Shown here: positions 18,880-29,538 of the stretch, one piece after another
Layout: every line of letters starts with the position of its first letter
How positions within the stretch are numbered: the first letter of the stretch is position 1
Source: Flavobacteriales bacterium
GTDB taxonomy: Bacteria > Bacteroidota > Bacteroidia > Flavobacteriales_D > Sanyastnellaceae
Reading direction: 5' to 3'
Length of the DNA: 64,000 bases
Assembly: GCA_002863125.1 (NCBI GenBank)
Contig: PKEB01000006.1
Location: 24,702-88,701 of the forward strand
Position numbers and translations under genes: made by a program
The notes under the pieces: model-generated
Told to the model about the DNA's origin: nothing
Database searches by the model: none
What the model saw: the letters and a program-made list of their open reading frames with translations, nothing else

Positions 18880-20055
18880 ATGCCCAAATTTTCTGTGCTT
18901 GCACTCCTTTTCATCGCTGTCGTCTGCGTCCAATGTGGCAAGGATGATGCCCCAAGCGTGGTGCCCAACGTGTACTTCCCCATCGATGTGAGCGCACTGG
19001 AATCCCCCGAAAATTCAACCTTCGACTTTCCTCTGGTGCTGGACCGAAGCACCGATCGTGCGGTGACGGTTGTGTACGAGACACGCCCGTGGACCGCAAC
19101 GGAAGGAGAGGACTTCGTTCCTGCATCGGGCTCCATTACGTTTGCCCCGGGCGAGACGTCTGCCACCATTTCGGTGGAAATTGTCATTGACGAGTACCTC
19201 GAAGATGACGAGCAGTTCCGCGTCGTTTTGGTCGAGTCGCAGAATGGGCTGTTCCTCGACGGCATTCAGCAAGCCATCGGCACCATCCGCAACGACGATA
19301 CCGCCATTCAGGTCACGACGGAAGGATATGTTTCTGCCGACAGCTACGCCGGTAAGACCCTCGTGTGGTCAGACGAATTCGAAGGAGACCAAATCGACCT
19401 CAGCAACTGGACCTACGATTTGGGTGCACATGGCTGGGGCAACCAAGAGCTTCAACTCTACACCTCGAGCAGCGAAAATTCTTACGTCCACGATGGCAAT
19501 CTGATGATCGTTGCGAAAGAGCAAGGCGCCATGTATACCTCTGCTCGCATGAAGTCGATTGACTTACAGGAATTTCAATACGGCCGCATCGACGTGCGGG
19601 CCGTGTTGCCGAAAGGCCAAGGCATCTGGCCGGCCATCTGGATGCTCGGCGCCAACTTCCCAACCGCAGGTTGGCCGGCATGCGGTGAAATCGACATCAT
19701 GGAACTGATCGGTTCATCCCCCAATTATGTGCACGGCACCGTACACTATGGCAACGACTACACGCAGCATCAGTTCACGGGCCAGGGAACGGGGATTCCA
19801 TTTGGCGAAACCTTCTCGGACGAATTCCATGTTTTCTCCATCGATTGGAACGCGCAGGGCATCACGTGGTACTTGGACGATGTGGAATTCTTCAGCATTG
19901 ACCAGTCGGTGAGTGGCAGTCAGAACTATCCGTTCGACAATCCGTTCTTCTTCATCTTGAACGTTGCCGTCGGCGGACAGTGGCCCGGCTACCCGGACGA
20001 AACCACGGAATTCCCGCAGTACATGGCGGTGGACTACGTGCGGGTCTTCCAGTAA
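18880..20055 (+). CDS. GH16 laminarinase-type lipoprotein with Calx-beta domain
   Basis: 391 residues. The N-terminus LLFIAVVCVQCGKDD is a lipoprotein signal with Cys 19. A Calx-beta domain (about 30-140, with TEGEDFVPASGSITFAPGE and DDEQFRVVL) precedes the GH16 jelly roll (about 160-391). The catalytic motif is GEIDIMELIG, with nucleophile E270, D272 and acid/base E275; the extra Met between D-I and E is the beta-bulge form typical of laminarinases. Flanking GIWPAIWMLG and VHGTVHYG, and the final MAVDYVRVFQ, also fit. It should cleave internal beta-1,3 bonds at the cell surface. The start at 18880 was preferred to an in-frame TTG at 18856. Confidence 0.93.
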   Translation: MPKFSVLALLFIAVVCVQCGKDDAPSVVPNVYFPIDVSALESPENSTFDFPLVLDRSTDRAVTVVYETRPWTATEGEDFVPASGSITFAPGETSATISVEIVIDEYLEDDEQFRVVLVESQNGLFLDGIQQAIGTIRNDDTAIQVTTEGYVSADSYAGKTLVWSDEFEGDQIDLSNWTYDLGAHGWGNQELQLYTSSSENSYVHDGNLMIVAKEQGAMYTSARMKSIDLQEFQYGRIDVRAVLPKGQGIWPAIWMLGANFPTAGWPACGEIDIMELIGSSPNYVHGTVHYGNDYTQHQFTGQGTGIPFGETFSDEFHVFSIDWNAQGITWYLDDVEFFSIDQSVSGSQNYPFDNPFFFILNVAVGGQWPGYPDETTEFPQYMAVDYVRVFQ

Positions 20056-20125
20056 TTTCGCTGGCATGAAGTTTCATGCCGCCTACTAAGCCGCGACCAA
20101 GCAGCGCCAAGCCCCGTTGCAGCTG

Positions 20126-20163
20126 TAAAAAATCCCCGCCTCCACAGCAGGAGACGGGGACTG
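20126..20163 (-). terminator. Intrinsic terminator of the small membrane protein gene
   Basis: On the minus strand the stem ccccgtctcc / ggaggcgggg has a short loop and is followed by TTTTTT. It lies about 20 nt after the stop of the gene ending at 20182, and also separates it from the convergent GH16 gene. Confidence 0.75.
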
Positions 20164-20181
20164 AGATGCGCGGAAATACGG

Positions 20182-20631
20182 TTAGTCGTTGGTGCCCGCT
20201 GGGATACGGTCGGTGGTCATCAAGAACACCCCCACCAAAGGGAGCACGGCGAGAATGCCGTGGTAGGCGGCCGCGATGCTTTTGGTGGTTTCGGTCAATT
20301 CCAAGCTCGCTGGCATCGCCTGAATGAGGATCACACCAAACAAGTTGACGGCGCTCAGCGACAAAAAGACCTTGACACCAAACGACTTGAACACCTTCGT
20401 GCCATCATAATTCAAGCGATTTGGGAAGGCCAACACCGCTTGCACCCCCCACAGGAACGCGTACGCCAAGTGTGCAACCTCTCCGGTAGCGTTGTAAGTC
20501 ATGATTTCGTTGGGAACAACGATCAGGGCGTAAAGGAAATAGCCCGTGAGAAAAAACATGCGGTTCTTGCGGATAACGCCGAACAACGCGAGCGCCGTCG
20601 GAATGCCCGCGACAATTACCAATGGATCCAT
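20182..20631 (-). CDS. Unrecognised small integral membrane protein
   Basis: 149 residues with four likely membrane helices: about 3-18 (LVIVAGIPTALALFGVI), 24-44, 55-70 and 85-140 in two parts. Conserved-looking features are a YNATGEVAHLAYAFLWGVQA segment and a PNRLNYDGTKVFKSFGVKVF loop. I do not recognise a family; a DoxX-like or DUF small-membrane-protein relationship is possible but not shown. A perfect CRP-type palindrome 50 nt upstream of the ATG suggests control by a Crp/Fnr-family regulator, and a clear terminator follows, so it is probably a single-gene transcript. Confidence 0.72.
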   Translation of the reverse strand: MDPLVIVAGIPTALALFGVIRKNRMFFLTGYFLYALIVVPNEIMTYNATGEVAHLAYAFLWGVQAVLAFPNRLNYDGTKVFKSFGVKVFLSLSAVNLFGVILIQAMPASLELTETTKSIAAAYHGILAVLPLVGVFLMTTDRIPAGTND

Positions 20632-20680
20632 GATGTAAAGAATTAAGGGTTAGATGACGGCAACTTAGTCCAGCGCCCAA

Positions 20681-20696
20681 TGTGATTCACATCACA
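20681..20696. promoter_or_regulatory. CRP/FNR-type operator, TGTGA-N6-TCACA
   Basis: The sequence TGTGATTCACATCACA is a perfect match to the CRP half-sites with the standard 6-nt spacer. It lies 50 nt upstream of the ATG of the membrane protein gene at 20631 (minus strand), a distance that suits an activator site. Chance occurrence of a 10-base specified palindrome in 64 kb is low but not negligible. Confidence 0.5.
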
Positions 20697-20734
20697 TCGA
20701 TTCAGCTATGAACGATGAGCATGTGCAAAACGCC

Positions 20735-20974
20735 TCAGGCATCCGCCTTTCCGGGGCGGTGGCGCTCGTTGTGCAGGCGACGACGCGAAGTCATTTGCTC
20801 AAGCTCTTCTCCCCATTCATTCAGATCCTCCGGGTCTTCGGGGTTGTATGAAGGGGGGCGCTTGGCGTGCACATTTTTCAAATCGCGTTTCCGGCCCATA
20901 CACTCCCAACACCCACCATCATCGCTATGTTCAAGCCCATCGTGCTGGAAAATTGGGTACCTTAGAGCATGCAT
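20735..20974 (-). CDS. Possible small soluble protein with CxxC motif
   Basis: Up to 79 residues if started at the ATG at 20974, or 54 from the ATG at 20899. The chain contains DDGGCWECMGRKRDLKN, a CxxC pair, then KRPPSYNPEDPEDLNEWGEE and a basic end LHNERHRPGKADA. The composition of the second half, with charged helix-like residues, looks like a real protein more than a shadow frame, and no other gene occupies most of this stretch. I do not recognise a family. The long start would overlap the divergent signal-peptide ORF at 20969 by six bases, so the shorter one may be right. Confidence 0.35.
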   Translation of the reverse strand: MHALRYPIFQHDGLEHSDDGGCWECMGRKRDLKNVHAKRPPSYNPEDPEDLNEWGEELEQMTSRRRLHNERHRPGKADA

Positions 20975-21205
20975 CGCATTCAACCCATGCTTCTCGCGCT
21001 TGTCCTCTTCAGTTGGGCTTTTCCGGCTATTTCTCACGGCCAGGGCATCCACCACTGGGAGCCGGCAATCGAAAACAGGGCAGCACCGAATGCCGTGCTG
21101 CGCGCAATGTGGAGGATCTTCTTCATGCTTCGAAGGTACTGCAGGTTTGGGCGAGGCTCAGTGATTTCGAGCACCAAGGCGAAAAAGCGTATTTTGAGGT
21201 CATGA
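20969..21205 (+). CDS. Doubtful ORF with signal peptide, possibly a broken gene start
   Basis: 78 codons. It begins with a convincing signal peptide (LLALVLFSWAFPAISHGQG) and then GIHHWEPAIEN, a start like those of some secreted Bacteroidota proteins. After about residue 45 the chain becomes Arg-rich and unlike a folded protein (MWRIFFMLRRYCRFGRG), which suggests a frameshift or a decayed gene. Its stop codon overlaps the ATG of the nuclease gene as ATGA, which could instead mean translational coupling. I cannot decide between a remnant and a genuine small secreted protein. Confidence 0.3.
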   Translation: MHRIQPMLLALVLFSWAFPAISHGQGIHHWEPAIENRAAPNAVLRAMWRIFFMLRRYCRFGRGSVISSTKAKKRILRS

Positions 21206-22965
21206 AGGAAGTGAAAACATTAAATCTTGTTGCCCAAGCCGCGTCGTTCTGTGTTGGCGTTTTGATGACCTTTTCACTCGATGCGCAATCCGAAATCATC
21301 ATGGATGGCGTTTTTGACGATTGGGCGAATATCCCCAGTGTCATGGATGGCGATGACCCCGGTGTGATGGATTTGTTGGAAATGAAAGTCGCCAATGACG
21401 AGACGTACCTCTACGTGTACCTCCGGGTGGCTGAGGAAATCAAATTGGTCGAAGCGCTCATCCCCCACAGCATCTACCTTCAAATTGACACCGATGTGGA
21501 CGCTGCAACGGGCTATGAAGTGCAAGAAGGCTTTGGGTCGGAATTGGGCATTGATTTCGCGGATCACTTCGCCTACTTCAATGTCGATCCCAATGTGGTC
21601 GTGAATTTCTACGACATCGGATTCCATCCAGCACCCACCGTGACAAGCGCAGCGTTCGAATTGGCCATCCGCCGCGATGCTGTCCCCGACGGTGTGCACC
21701 CGCTGTTCCCGAACAACGAAATTCGCATGCTGTTCCGAGAGACCGTCGGTGGGGATCAACTGCCCAATCTGGGGCAAGAATTCATTTATGCGTTTACGGA
21801 AGACGTTGCGGCCATCGAGCCCATTGCTTTGGCTAAAATGAATCCGATTTCGGTTCGAACATGCGCGTACAATGTGCTTGCCAATGGATTGACGGATGCC
21901 AACCGGCAGCCGCATTTTGAACGGATACTGAAGGCCATTGATGCCGAGGTTTTTCTGTTCAATGAATGCAGCGGGATTGCAGCCGCAACCCTGAAAAATC
22001 TCCTGGATGCGTGGTTACCCACGGGTACGGCGAGCGGATGGCACACCGTCAAAGACGGCGGCCGCATCACGGCATCCATTTGGCCCATCCTCACTACCTG
22101 GTATGGCATCAGCCGGCAGACGCCTTCCCTCATCGACGTACCGGGCGAACGCGGCGGTCCGATGCTATTCATCAACAGCCACCTGTCGTGCTGCGGGGCA
22201 AACGGCGCCCGGCAAGACCAAGTGGACCAGATGGCCGCTTGGATTACACAAGAAACCGCTGCCGACGGAGACGTACCGTACAACACACCTCTGGTGTATG
22301 GCGGCGACTTGAATTTAGTCGGATACGCCCAACAGCTGACGACGCTGCTCACCGGTGAGGTTCAGGACGAAGCCACCTATGGTGCAGGCGCCCCCCCTGA
22401 CTGGGATGGTACCGACTGGGCCGATGCACTTCCGCGCCACACCCACGCCCCTCTCTCCTACACATGGCTCAACGAAGCAGAAGGGGACTGGCCACCGGGA
22501 CGGCTGGACTACCTGCTTTACAGCGATGCCGTAATCACCGCTGAACACTCCTTTGTCCTTTACACGGAAGGGTTGCCTGCGGATGCATTGGCCACACATG
22601 GTTTGCAGGCCAACGACACCGAATCCGCTTCGGATCACCTGCCGGTCGTTACCGATTTTGTAGCCAACGCCCTCCTCAGTACCGACAGCGACGGCGACGG
22701 CGTGAACAATGACGACGAATGGAACGCCGGTACGGACCCCTACAACGCCGACACCGACGGCGACGGATTGACGGACGGACTCGAATTGACCATGGGTGTG
22801 ACCGATCCGCTGAACGCCGACTCGAACAACAACGGATGCCCCGATGGCGAAGAAGCACTTGGGGGATGCGACGATGCGTGCGTGGGCGATTTGAACCTCA
22901 ACGGAATCGTGGATGTGGGCGACGTGCTCCTGCTATTGGGCAACTTCGGGGTTACCTGTCTGTGA
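21202..22965 (+). CDS. Secreted endonuclease/exonuclease/phosphatase-family protein with dockerin-like end
   Basis: 587 residues. After a signal peptide (ending near FSLDAQS) there is a CBM9/DOMON-like sheet domain (about 30-205, IIMDGVFDDWANIPSV, DETYLYVYLRVAEE). The EEP domain (about 215-480) shows RTCAYNVLANGL, EVFLFNECSG, INSHLSCCGA, YGGDLNLVGYAQ, PPGRLDYLLYSD and SASDHLPVVTDF, which give the catalytic Asn, Glu, Asp and His set. Thrombospondin-3-like Asp repeats (about 492-550) bind calcium, and the end (DLNLNGIVDVGDVLLLLGNF) is dockerin-like. It is likely an extracellular nuclease or phosphodiesterase. The ATG at 21202 is preferred because the signal peptide begins there; the frame stays open upstream without one. 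Confidence 0.85.
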   Translation: MKEVKTLNLVAQAASFCVGVLMTFSLDAQSEIIMDGVFDDWANIPSVMDGDDPGVMDLLEMKVANDETYLYVYLRVAEEIKLVEALIPHSIYLQIDTDVDAATGYEVQEGFGSELGIDFADHFAYFNVDPNVVVNFYDIGFHPAPTVTSAAFELAIRRDAVPDGVHPLFPNNEIRMLFRETVGGDQLPNLGQEFIYAFTEDVAAIEPIALAKMNPISVRTCAYNVLANGLTDANRQPHFERILKAIDAEVFLFNECSGIAAATLKNLLDAWLPTGTASGWHTVKDGGRITASIWPILTTWYGISRQTPSLIDVPGERGGPMLFINSHLSCCGANGARQDQVDQMAAWITQETAADGDVPYNTPLVYGGDLNLVGYAQQLTTLLTGEVQDEATYGAGAPPDWDGTDWADALPRHTHAPLSYTWLNEAEGDWPPGRLDYLLYSDAVITAEHSFVLYTEGLPADALATHGLQANDTESASDHLPVVTDFVANALLSTDSDGDGVNNDDEWNAGTDPYNADTDGDGLTDGLELTMGVTDPLNADSNNNGCPDGEEALGGCDDACVGDLNLNGIVDVGDVLLLLGNFGVTCL

Positions 22966-22972
22966 CCTCGCC

Positions 22973-23003
22973 TTGGGGTTCAATCGGTTAGGGCTTAAGT
23001 TTG
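22973..23003 (+). promoter_or_regulatory. Bacteroidota housekeeping promoter, TTG-N20-TAAGTTTG
   Basis: TTG at 22973-22975 is followed after exactly 20 nt by TAAGTTTG at 22996-23003, matching the TTG/TAnnTTTG promoter of the Bacteroidota primary sigma factor. The start codon of the phosphodiesterase gene is at 23024, giving a leader of about 15 nt. Its position after the nuclease stop means the two genes need not be one transcript. Confidence 0.65.
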
Positions 23004-23023
23004 AGTCAAGTAAGTCTGTAGCC

Positions 23024-24880
23024 ATGCACCGTTTTTCCCTCCTTGCCCTCGCCCTTCTTTGCGCCGCTCACCCGCTCTTCAGCCAAGATGCGCGGGTGCT
23101 CATCATCGGTTTGGACGGATTGCGATCGGACTGCCTCGAGGCTGCGGAAACGCCAGCGCTGGATGGCCTCATCGAGAACGGCGTCTTCAGCCCCGATGCG
23201 CTGAACAACGACATCACGTACAGCGGCCCCGGTTGGTCGGCGATGGTATGCGGCGCTTGGTCCGATGCCCACGGCGTCACCAACAACGATTTCACCGGGA
23301 GCAACTACGCGACCTACCCCTCCTTCTTGGATCGATTGGAAACCATCAATCCGGAGCTGAATACCTACTCTATATGCCACTGGTCCCCCATCAACGACTA
23401 CATCCAGGGCGACGTAGTTGATGAATCCATCAACACGACGAGTGACCAAGCCGTTGCCGACGCGGCTGGCGCCATCTTGGGCGGGGGCAACCCGCACGCC
23501 ATGTTCTTGCACTTCGACGACGTGGACCTCGCCGGCCACAGCTACGGGTTCAGTCCCAATGTGCCCGCCTACATCGACGCCATCGAAACCGTTGACGCGC
23601 ATGTAGCCGAAGTCCTCTCCGCTTTGACGAGTCGCCCCAATTATGAGGAAGAAAATTGGCTCATCCTCACCTCAACCGACCACGGTGGCATTGGTTACGG
23701 ACACGGCGGGGAATCCATCGATGAGCAAATCATCTTTTTCAGTGCCAGCGGGCCGTCGGTCGATCCCGAACTCGTGGTCAAGGACACCCTCGAAATCCTG
23801 CCACCACCCGAGAACTGCGTGGCACTCGGCGCTGCCGAACTGCAATTTGAAGGGAACGGCGACGCGGTGCACATCGCAGAGAATCCCCTGCTCTCCCTCG
23901 GTTCGGACCAAGATTTCACGATCGAAGTGCGCATCCGTACAGAAGCCTCCCCCGACGTCGCCATCGTTGGAAACAAGGACTGGGATTCCGGGCTCAACCC
24001 CGGATTTGTCTTCTCCTTCGAATACCCCAACGGACCGGCTTGGAAAGTCAACATTGGGGACGGAGACAACCGAGCCGATGCCAACGGAGCCGCTGGGGTT
24101 TCGGACGGCCAATGGCACACGCTGTCGTGTTCGTACGACCGAGACGGTTCTATGCGCCTCTACACCGACGGCGTCTTCTCCGCAGAAGAAGACATCAGCG
24201 GCATCGGAAACCTCGATGTGGGGGAAGGCTGGTATTTCGGCTCGGACATCGACGGCGGGTACAGCTACACGGGCGCCATTGCGGAAGTGCGCTTCTGGCA
24301 CGGGGTTTTGGACGATGCCACCATCCTCGACTGGCACTGCAGCGCGATAACCGAAGCCCACCCCGCTTGGGAGGCGCTTCAAGGGCATTGGCAGCTCACC
24401 GAGGGCGCTGGCACGGACATCGGCTCTGCAGCAAACGCAGAACTCTCGGGTACAGCAGACGGAACGTTGTGGCAGGTCCCGGAATCGTTGATTGTCTTCG
24501 ACTACAGCAACACCCCGCGCATCGTTGACGTGGCCGTGACGGCGTTGGACCACATGTGTGTGACCATCGACCCCACCTGGAACCTCGCCGGCATTTCGTG
24601 GGTGGACGGGTGCAACAGCGCCGACGTTTTTGACACCGACCGGTGCTTCATCGATGCGCGGATTTTCCCCAACCCCGGCTCCGACTCCTTTCAGATCACC
24701 GGCATCACCCCCGGTACGGATGTGGAGGTGTATCACCCGAACGGCAAGTGCATCCACAAATCCCGACCCGGAGCCACCTCAGGTCACATTGCACCCGGCG
24801 GCGCTGAGTCCGGCATGTACCTCATCCACGTGATCGATGGCGAGCAGCGCCGCACGCTCCGGTGGATTCGTCAAAATTGA
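23024..24880 (+). CDS. Secreted type I phosphodiesterase / alkaline phosphatase superfamily protein with LamG and T9SS domains
   Basis: 618 residues. Signal peptide 1-20 (ending PLFSQ). The catalytic domain (about 22-260) has LIIGLDGLRSD with metal ligand D31, TYSGPGWSAMVCG where S67 lines up with the nucleophile Thr of nucleotide pyrophosphatases, HFDDVDLAGHSYGF and LTSTDHGGIGYGHGG with the remaining metal ligands. A LamG/concanavalin-like domain (about 275-450, SDGQWHTLSCSYDRDG, GAIAEVRFWHGVLDD) follows, and the end is a T9SS type A domain (ARIFPNPGSDSFQITG, ESGMYLIHV). It hydrolyses phosphodiesters or phosphomonoesters outside the cell. Neighbouring the EEP protein, it may serve phosphate or nucleotide scavenging. 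Confidence 0.88.
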   Translation: MHRFSLLALALLCAAHPLFSQDARVLIIGLDGLRSDCLEAAETPALDGLIENGVFSPDALNNDITYSGPGWSAMVCGAWSDAHGVTNNDFTGSNYATYPSFLDRLETINPELNTYSICHWSPINDYIQGDVVDESINTTSDQAVADAAGAILGGGNPHAMFLHFDDVDLAGHSYGFSPNVPAYIDAIETVDAHVAEVLSALTSRPNYEEENWLILTSTDHGGIGYGHGGESIDEQIIFFSASGPSVDPELVVKDTLEILPPPENCVALGAAELQFEGNGDAVHIAENPLLSLGSDQDFTIEVRIRTEASPDVAIVGNKDWDSGLNPGFVFSFEYPNGPAWKVNIGDGDNRADANGAAGVSDGQWHTLSCSYDRDGSMRLYTDGVFSAEEDISGIGNLDVGEGWYFGSDIDGGYSYTGAIAEVRFWHGVLDDATILDWHCSAITEAHPAWEALQGHWQLTEGAGTDIGSAANAELSGTADGTLWQVPESLIVFDYSNTPRIVDVAVTALDHMCVTIDPTWNLAGISWVDGCNSADVFDTDRCFIDARIFPNPGSDSFQITGITPGTDVEVYHPNGKCIHKSRPGATSGHIAPGGAESGMYLIHVIDGEQRRTLRWIRQN

Positions 24881-24986
24881 GCCACACGTGAATGGAGTGC
24901 CACCTCGTACCGTGGAGTAGAACTTTGGTACCGGTCCATTGCGTGAACTTGGTGATTTCAACGACCTTTGGAACGAAGCCTTTACC

Positions 24987-25532
24987 ATGAACTACGCTGT
25001 CCTCAAAGCACTTCATATCATTTTTGTGGTCACCTGGTTTGCAGGGCTGTTTTACATCGTTAGGCTCTTGATTTACATCCAAGAAGGCAATCAACGCAAT
25101 GATGCAGAACGTGACATCCTTGTGCCCCAACTCAAATTGATGAGCCGCCGCTTGTGGATGGGCATTACGTGGCCATCGGCCATTATCACTGCTCTGCTCG
25201 GAACGAGTTTGGTGTGGCAGATACCAGGCTTTCTCCAGCAACCCTGGATGCATATGAAGCTCGCTCTCGTTTTATTGCTTTATGCATACCACGGATACAC
25301 TCACCGCTTGGTGAGTCAATGCTTGAACGACACATGCCGAATGTCTTCCTATGGGCTCCGGATGTGGAATGAACTGGCTACACTTTTCCTGTTCGGAATT
25401 GTTTTTTTGGTCGTTTTGAAAACAACAACCAACTGGGTGTGGTTCGGTAGCGGGTTATTGTTATTGACAGTTGGATTAGCTTATGCCATAGCACGGTACA
25501 AGAAATACCGTCAAAAAAACGAGAACGACTGA
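24987..25532 (+). CDS. hemJ: Protoporphyrinogen IX oxidase, HemJ type
   Basis: 181 residues, four to five membrane helices. KALHIIFVVTWFAGLFYIVR carries the conserved His and the W-F-A-G motif; LMSRRLWMGITWPSAIIT and WMHMKLALVLLLYAYHGY hold the second His and the KL-LV-YH motif of HemJ (UPF0093). It oxidises protoporphyrinogen IX to protoporphyrin IX, the penultimate step. The ATG at 24987 starts just before helix 1; an upstream in-frame ATG at 24939 is less likely. It converges on hemN with only 7 nt between stop codons. GC falls from about 57% to about 45% here, the left edge of the haem block. Confidence 0.9.
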   Translation: MNYAVLKALHIIFVVTWFAGLFYIVRLLIYIQEGNQRNDAERDILVPQLKLMSRRLWMGITWPSAIITALLGTSLVWQIPGFLQQPWMHMKLALVLLLYAYHGYTHRLVSQCLNDTCRMSSYGLRMWNELATLFLFGIVFLVVLKTTTNWVWFGSGLLLLTVGLAYAIARYKKYRQKNEND

Positions 25533-25539
25533 GTCAATC

Positions 25540-26909
25540 TCAGACCGTCATTGAAAACACCTTGGTCGTCGGTGCCTTTCGAAGCAATTCTAGGTCTAGG
25601 GCCATGCAAACGTTGCGAACAAAAGGGCGTCCTTTCGGTGTGACGGTTAATTGAAAGCCATCACGCTGGACCAACCCATCTTTTTCCATCTCGTCTAGTT
25701 TCTCAAGGCAATTATGCATATCAGGGAAACGGTCCACCTCGGATTCGAATGAAGTTTGGAACTGACACATGAGTTGCAAGATGTGTTTACGAATTACGAG
25801 GTCCTCATTGCTCAACATATGACCTCGAAATACTGGTATTTCATTCTTTAAGGCCTGATTCTCATATGCGGCAACAGTTTTCACATTCTGAGCGAATCCC
25901 CCCCATGAATCGCTGATTGATGACATCCCCAACCCAACCATCAATCGCGTTTTTCCTGAAGTATACCCCATGAAATTCCGGTGCAATGAACCCGAGTGAT
26001 AAGCCTTGGCCAGGGAGTCTTCTGGCAAGGCAAAATGGTCCATGCCTATCTCCTCATAGCCCAGGGCCAGAAACCGCTCTTTTCCGATTTCATAGAGCTT
26101 CCGTTTCCCCTCATTAGACGGCAAATCTTTTTCATCATAGCCTCGCTGGCCGGTCCCCTTGATCCAGGGAACATGAGCATAGCTGTAAAAGGCGATGCGA
26201 TCTGGTCGCAATTCAGCAGTCAAATCAATTGTGCGCTGCATGGCAGACTCCGATTGGTGTGGAAGACCAAACACCAGATCATGGCTGACAGACTGATACC
26301 CTACTTCACGGCTCATCTCAGTAACCGCGCGTACGTCTTCGAAAGACTGAATGCGGTTGATGGCCTTTTGTACAACAGGATCATAATCCTGGATACCGAA
26401 ACTATTTCGGGTAAATCCAAGTGCATGCAAAACTTCAAGGTGAGCGCGCGTAGTGTTGTTCGGGTGGGCCTCAAAACTGTAGAGCGGTGCCTCACATGGG
26501 TCCGCGTGTTCAAACAAACCCTCAATCAAATCACGCAAATGATCTGGCGAAAAGAAAGTAGGTGTACCTCCGCCTAAGTGCAACTCCTTGATGCGGGGTC
26601 TGGCGCCGAAAACACGCAGATAACTCTTCCATTCAGCCAGCACAGCTTTGACATATGGAGACTCCACGGAATGACGTTTGGTAATGTGCTTGTGGCACCC
26701 ACAAAAAGTACACAGTGATTCACAGAATGGCAGGTGGATATAAACACTGATGCCTTCTTCTTCATTGGATTCAGTAAACGCCGTCGCCACGCTTGCCAAC
26801 CACTTATCCGTATCGAACGTATCGCTTTTCCAATAAGGTACAGTCGGGTAGCTCGTATAGCGGGGGCCCGGAACATTGTACTTGCGAATCAAATGTTTTT
26901 CAAAGGCCA

Positions 26910-26910
<1 letters not shown>
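25540..26910 (-). CDS. hemN: Oxygen-independent coproporphyrinogen III dehydrogenase
   Basis: 456 residues, normal for HemN. The radical-SAM cluster is C63, C67, C70 in HLPFCESLCTFCGC, preceded by the family's YNVPGPRYTSYPTVPYW opening. Also visible are KELHLGGGTPTFFSPDHL, SFEAHPNNTTRAHLEVL, GFTRNSFGIQDYDPVVQKAINRIQ and YSYAHVPWIKGTGQRGY. It decarboxylates coproporphyrinogen III to protoporphyrinogen IX using SAM. It is the last gene of the six-gene minus-strand run; its ATG overlaps the stop of hemB by one base. No oxygen-dependent hemF is seen in the window. Confidence 0.97.
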
Positions 26911-28902
<1,992 letters not shown>

Positions 28903-28906
<4 letters not shown>

Positions 28907-29538
28907 GGTCGTAGTGTTGCGATTACGAGGTCAACAACGCGTTCTCGTGTGGGATGTGTAACAAACAAGGCTTCGTGGCCAAAAGTTCGAGCCGCTTCGG
29001 CCGTTGTCGGGCCAATGCAAAAGGCCCTTGGCTGGCTGGAATTCACGGCATGGAAACTCCTCACACCGGAAGGACTGAAAAACATAACAGCATCTGCATC
29101 TGGCTTCACTCTGATCCCATTCAATAAGGTGTCATAGACTTCAACAATTTGCAAGGAACGTCCAACCTTCGCAAACCCATTCTCTATGGTCGGCATCCGA
29201 GTCGACCCACAAATGAAGGTACATGGCAGGTCAAGGCGTAAGGCATCACACATGAGTGAGTTGGCATCGGTGTGGATCGAGTGCACTTGGGCTCCACGTT
29301 TGCTCAATTGCTCCGCAGTGCCTTCACCAACGCAAAGGACAGTGCGCCCTACCCAGTCGCAACCATGCAGCGCATTCTGGCTGGTGACTAGAACCGTTTC
29401 GTGCTGTACAGGGTCAAACTGCTTTCTGGGCGCAATACGAACAAAATCATGGGCTGAGCAATCCATCCCAGCATCCGATAGCTTTTGGATTGATTCAGCG
29501 GATAATGTTTTAGTCGACACCACACTAATCCGATCCAT
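28903..29538 (-). CDS. hemD: Uroporphyrinogen-III synthase
   Basis: About 211 residues. HemD proteins are poorly conserved, but the chain shows the usual two-domain Rossmann-like pattern ([107 protein letters not shown]), and it lies between hemC and hemE. It closes and inverts ring D of hydroxymethylbilane. I start it at the ATG at 29538 ([12 protein letters not shown]); an ATG at 29544 and one at 29580 are also in frame. It overlaps the end of hemC by 14 bases with this start. Confidence 0.92.

Noticed and set aside
20969..21205. Full-length CotH or HHWE-type secreted protein
   Set aside because: Only the first 40 residues resemble a secreted protein; the rest is Arg-rich and stops after 78 codons, so no function can be assigned.
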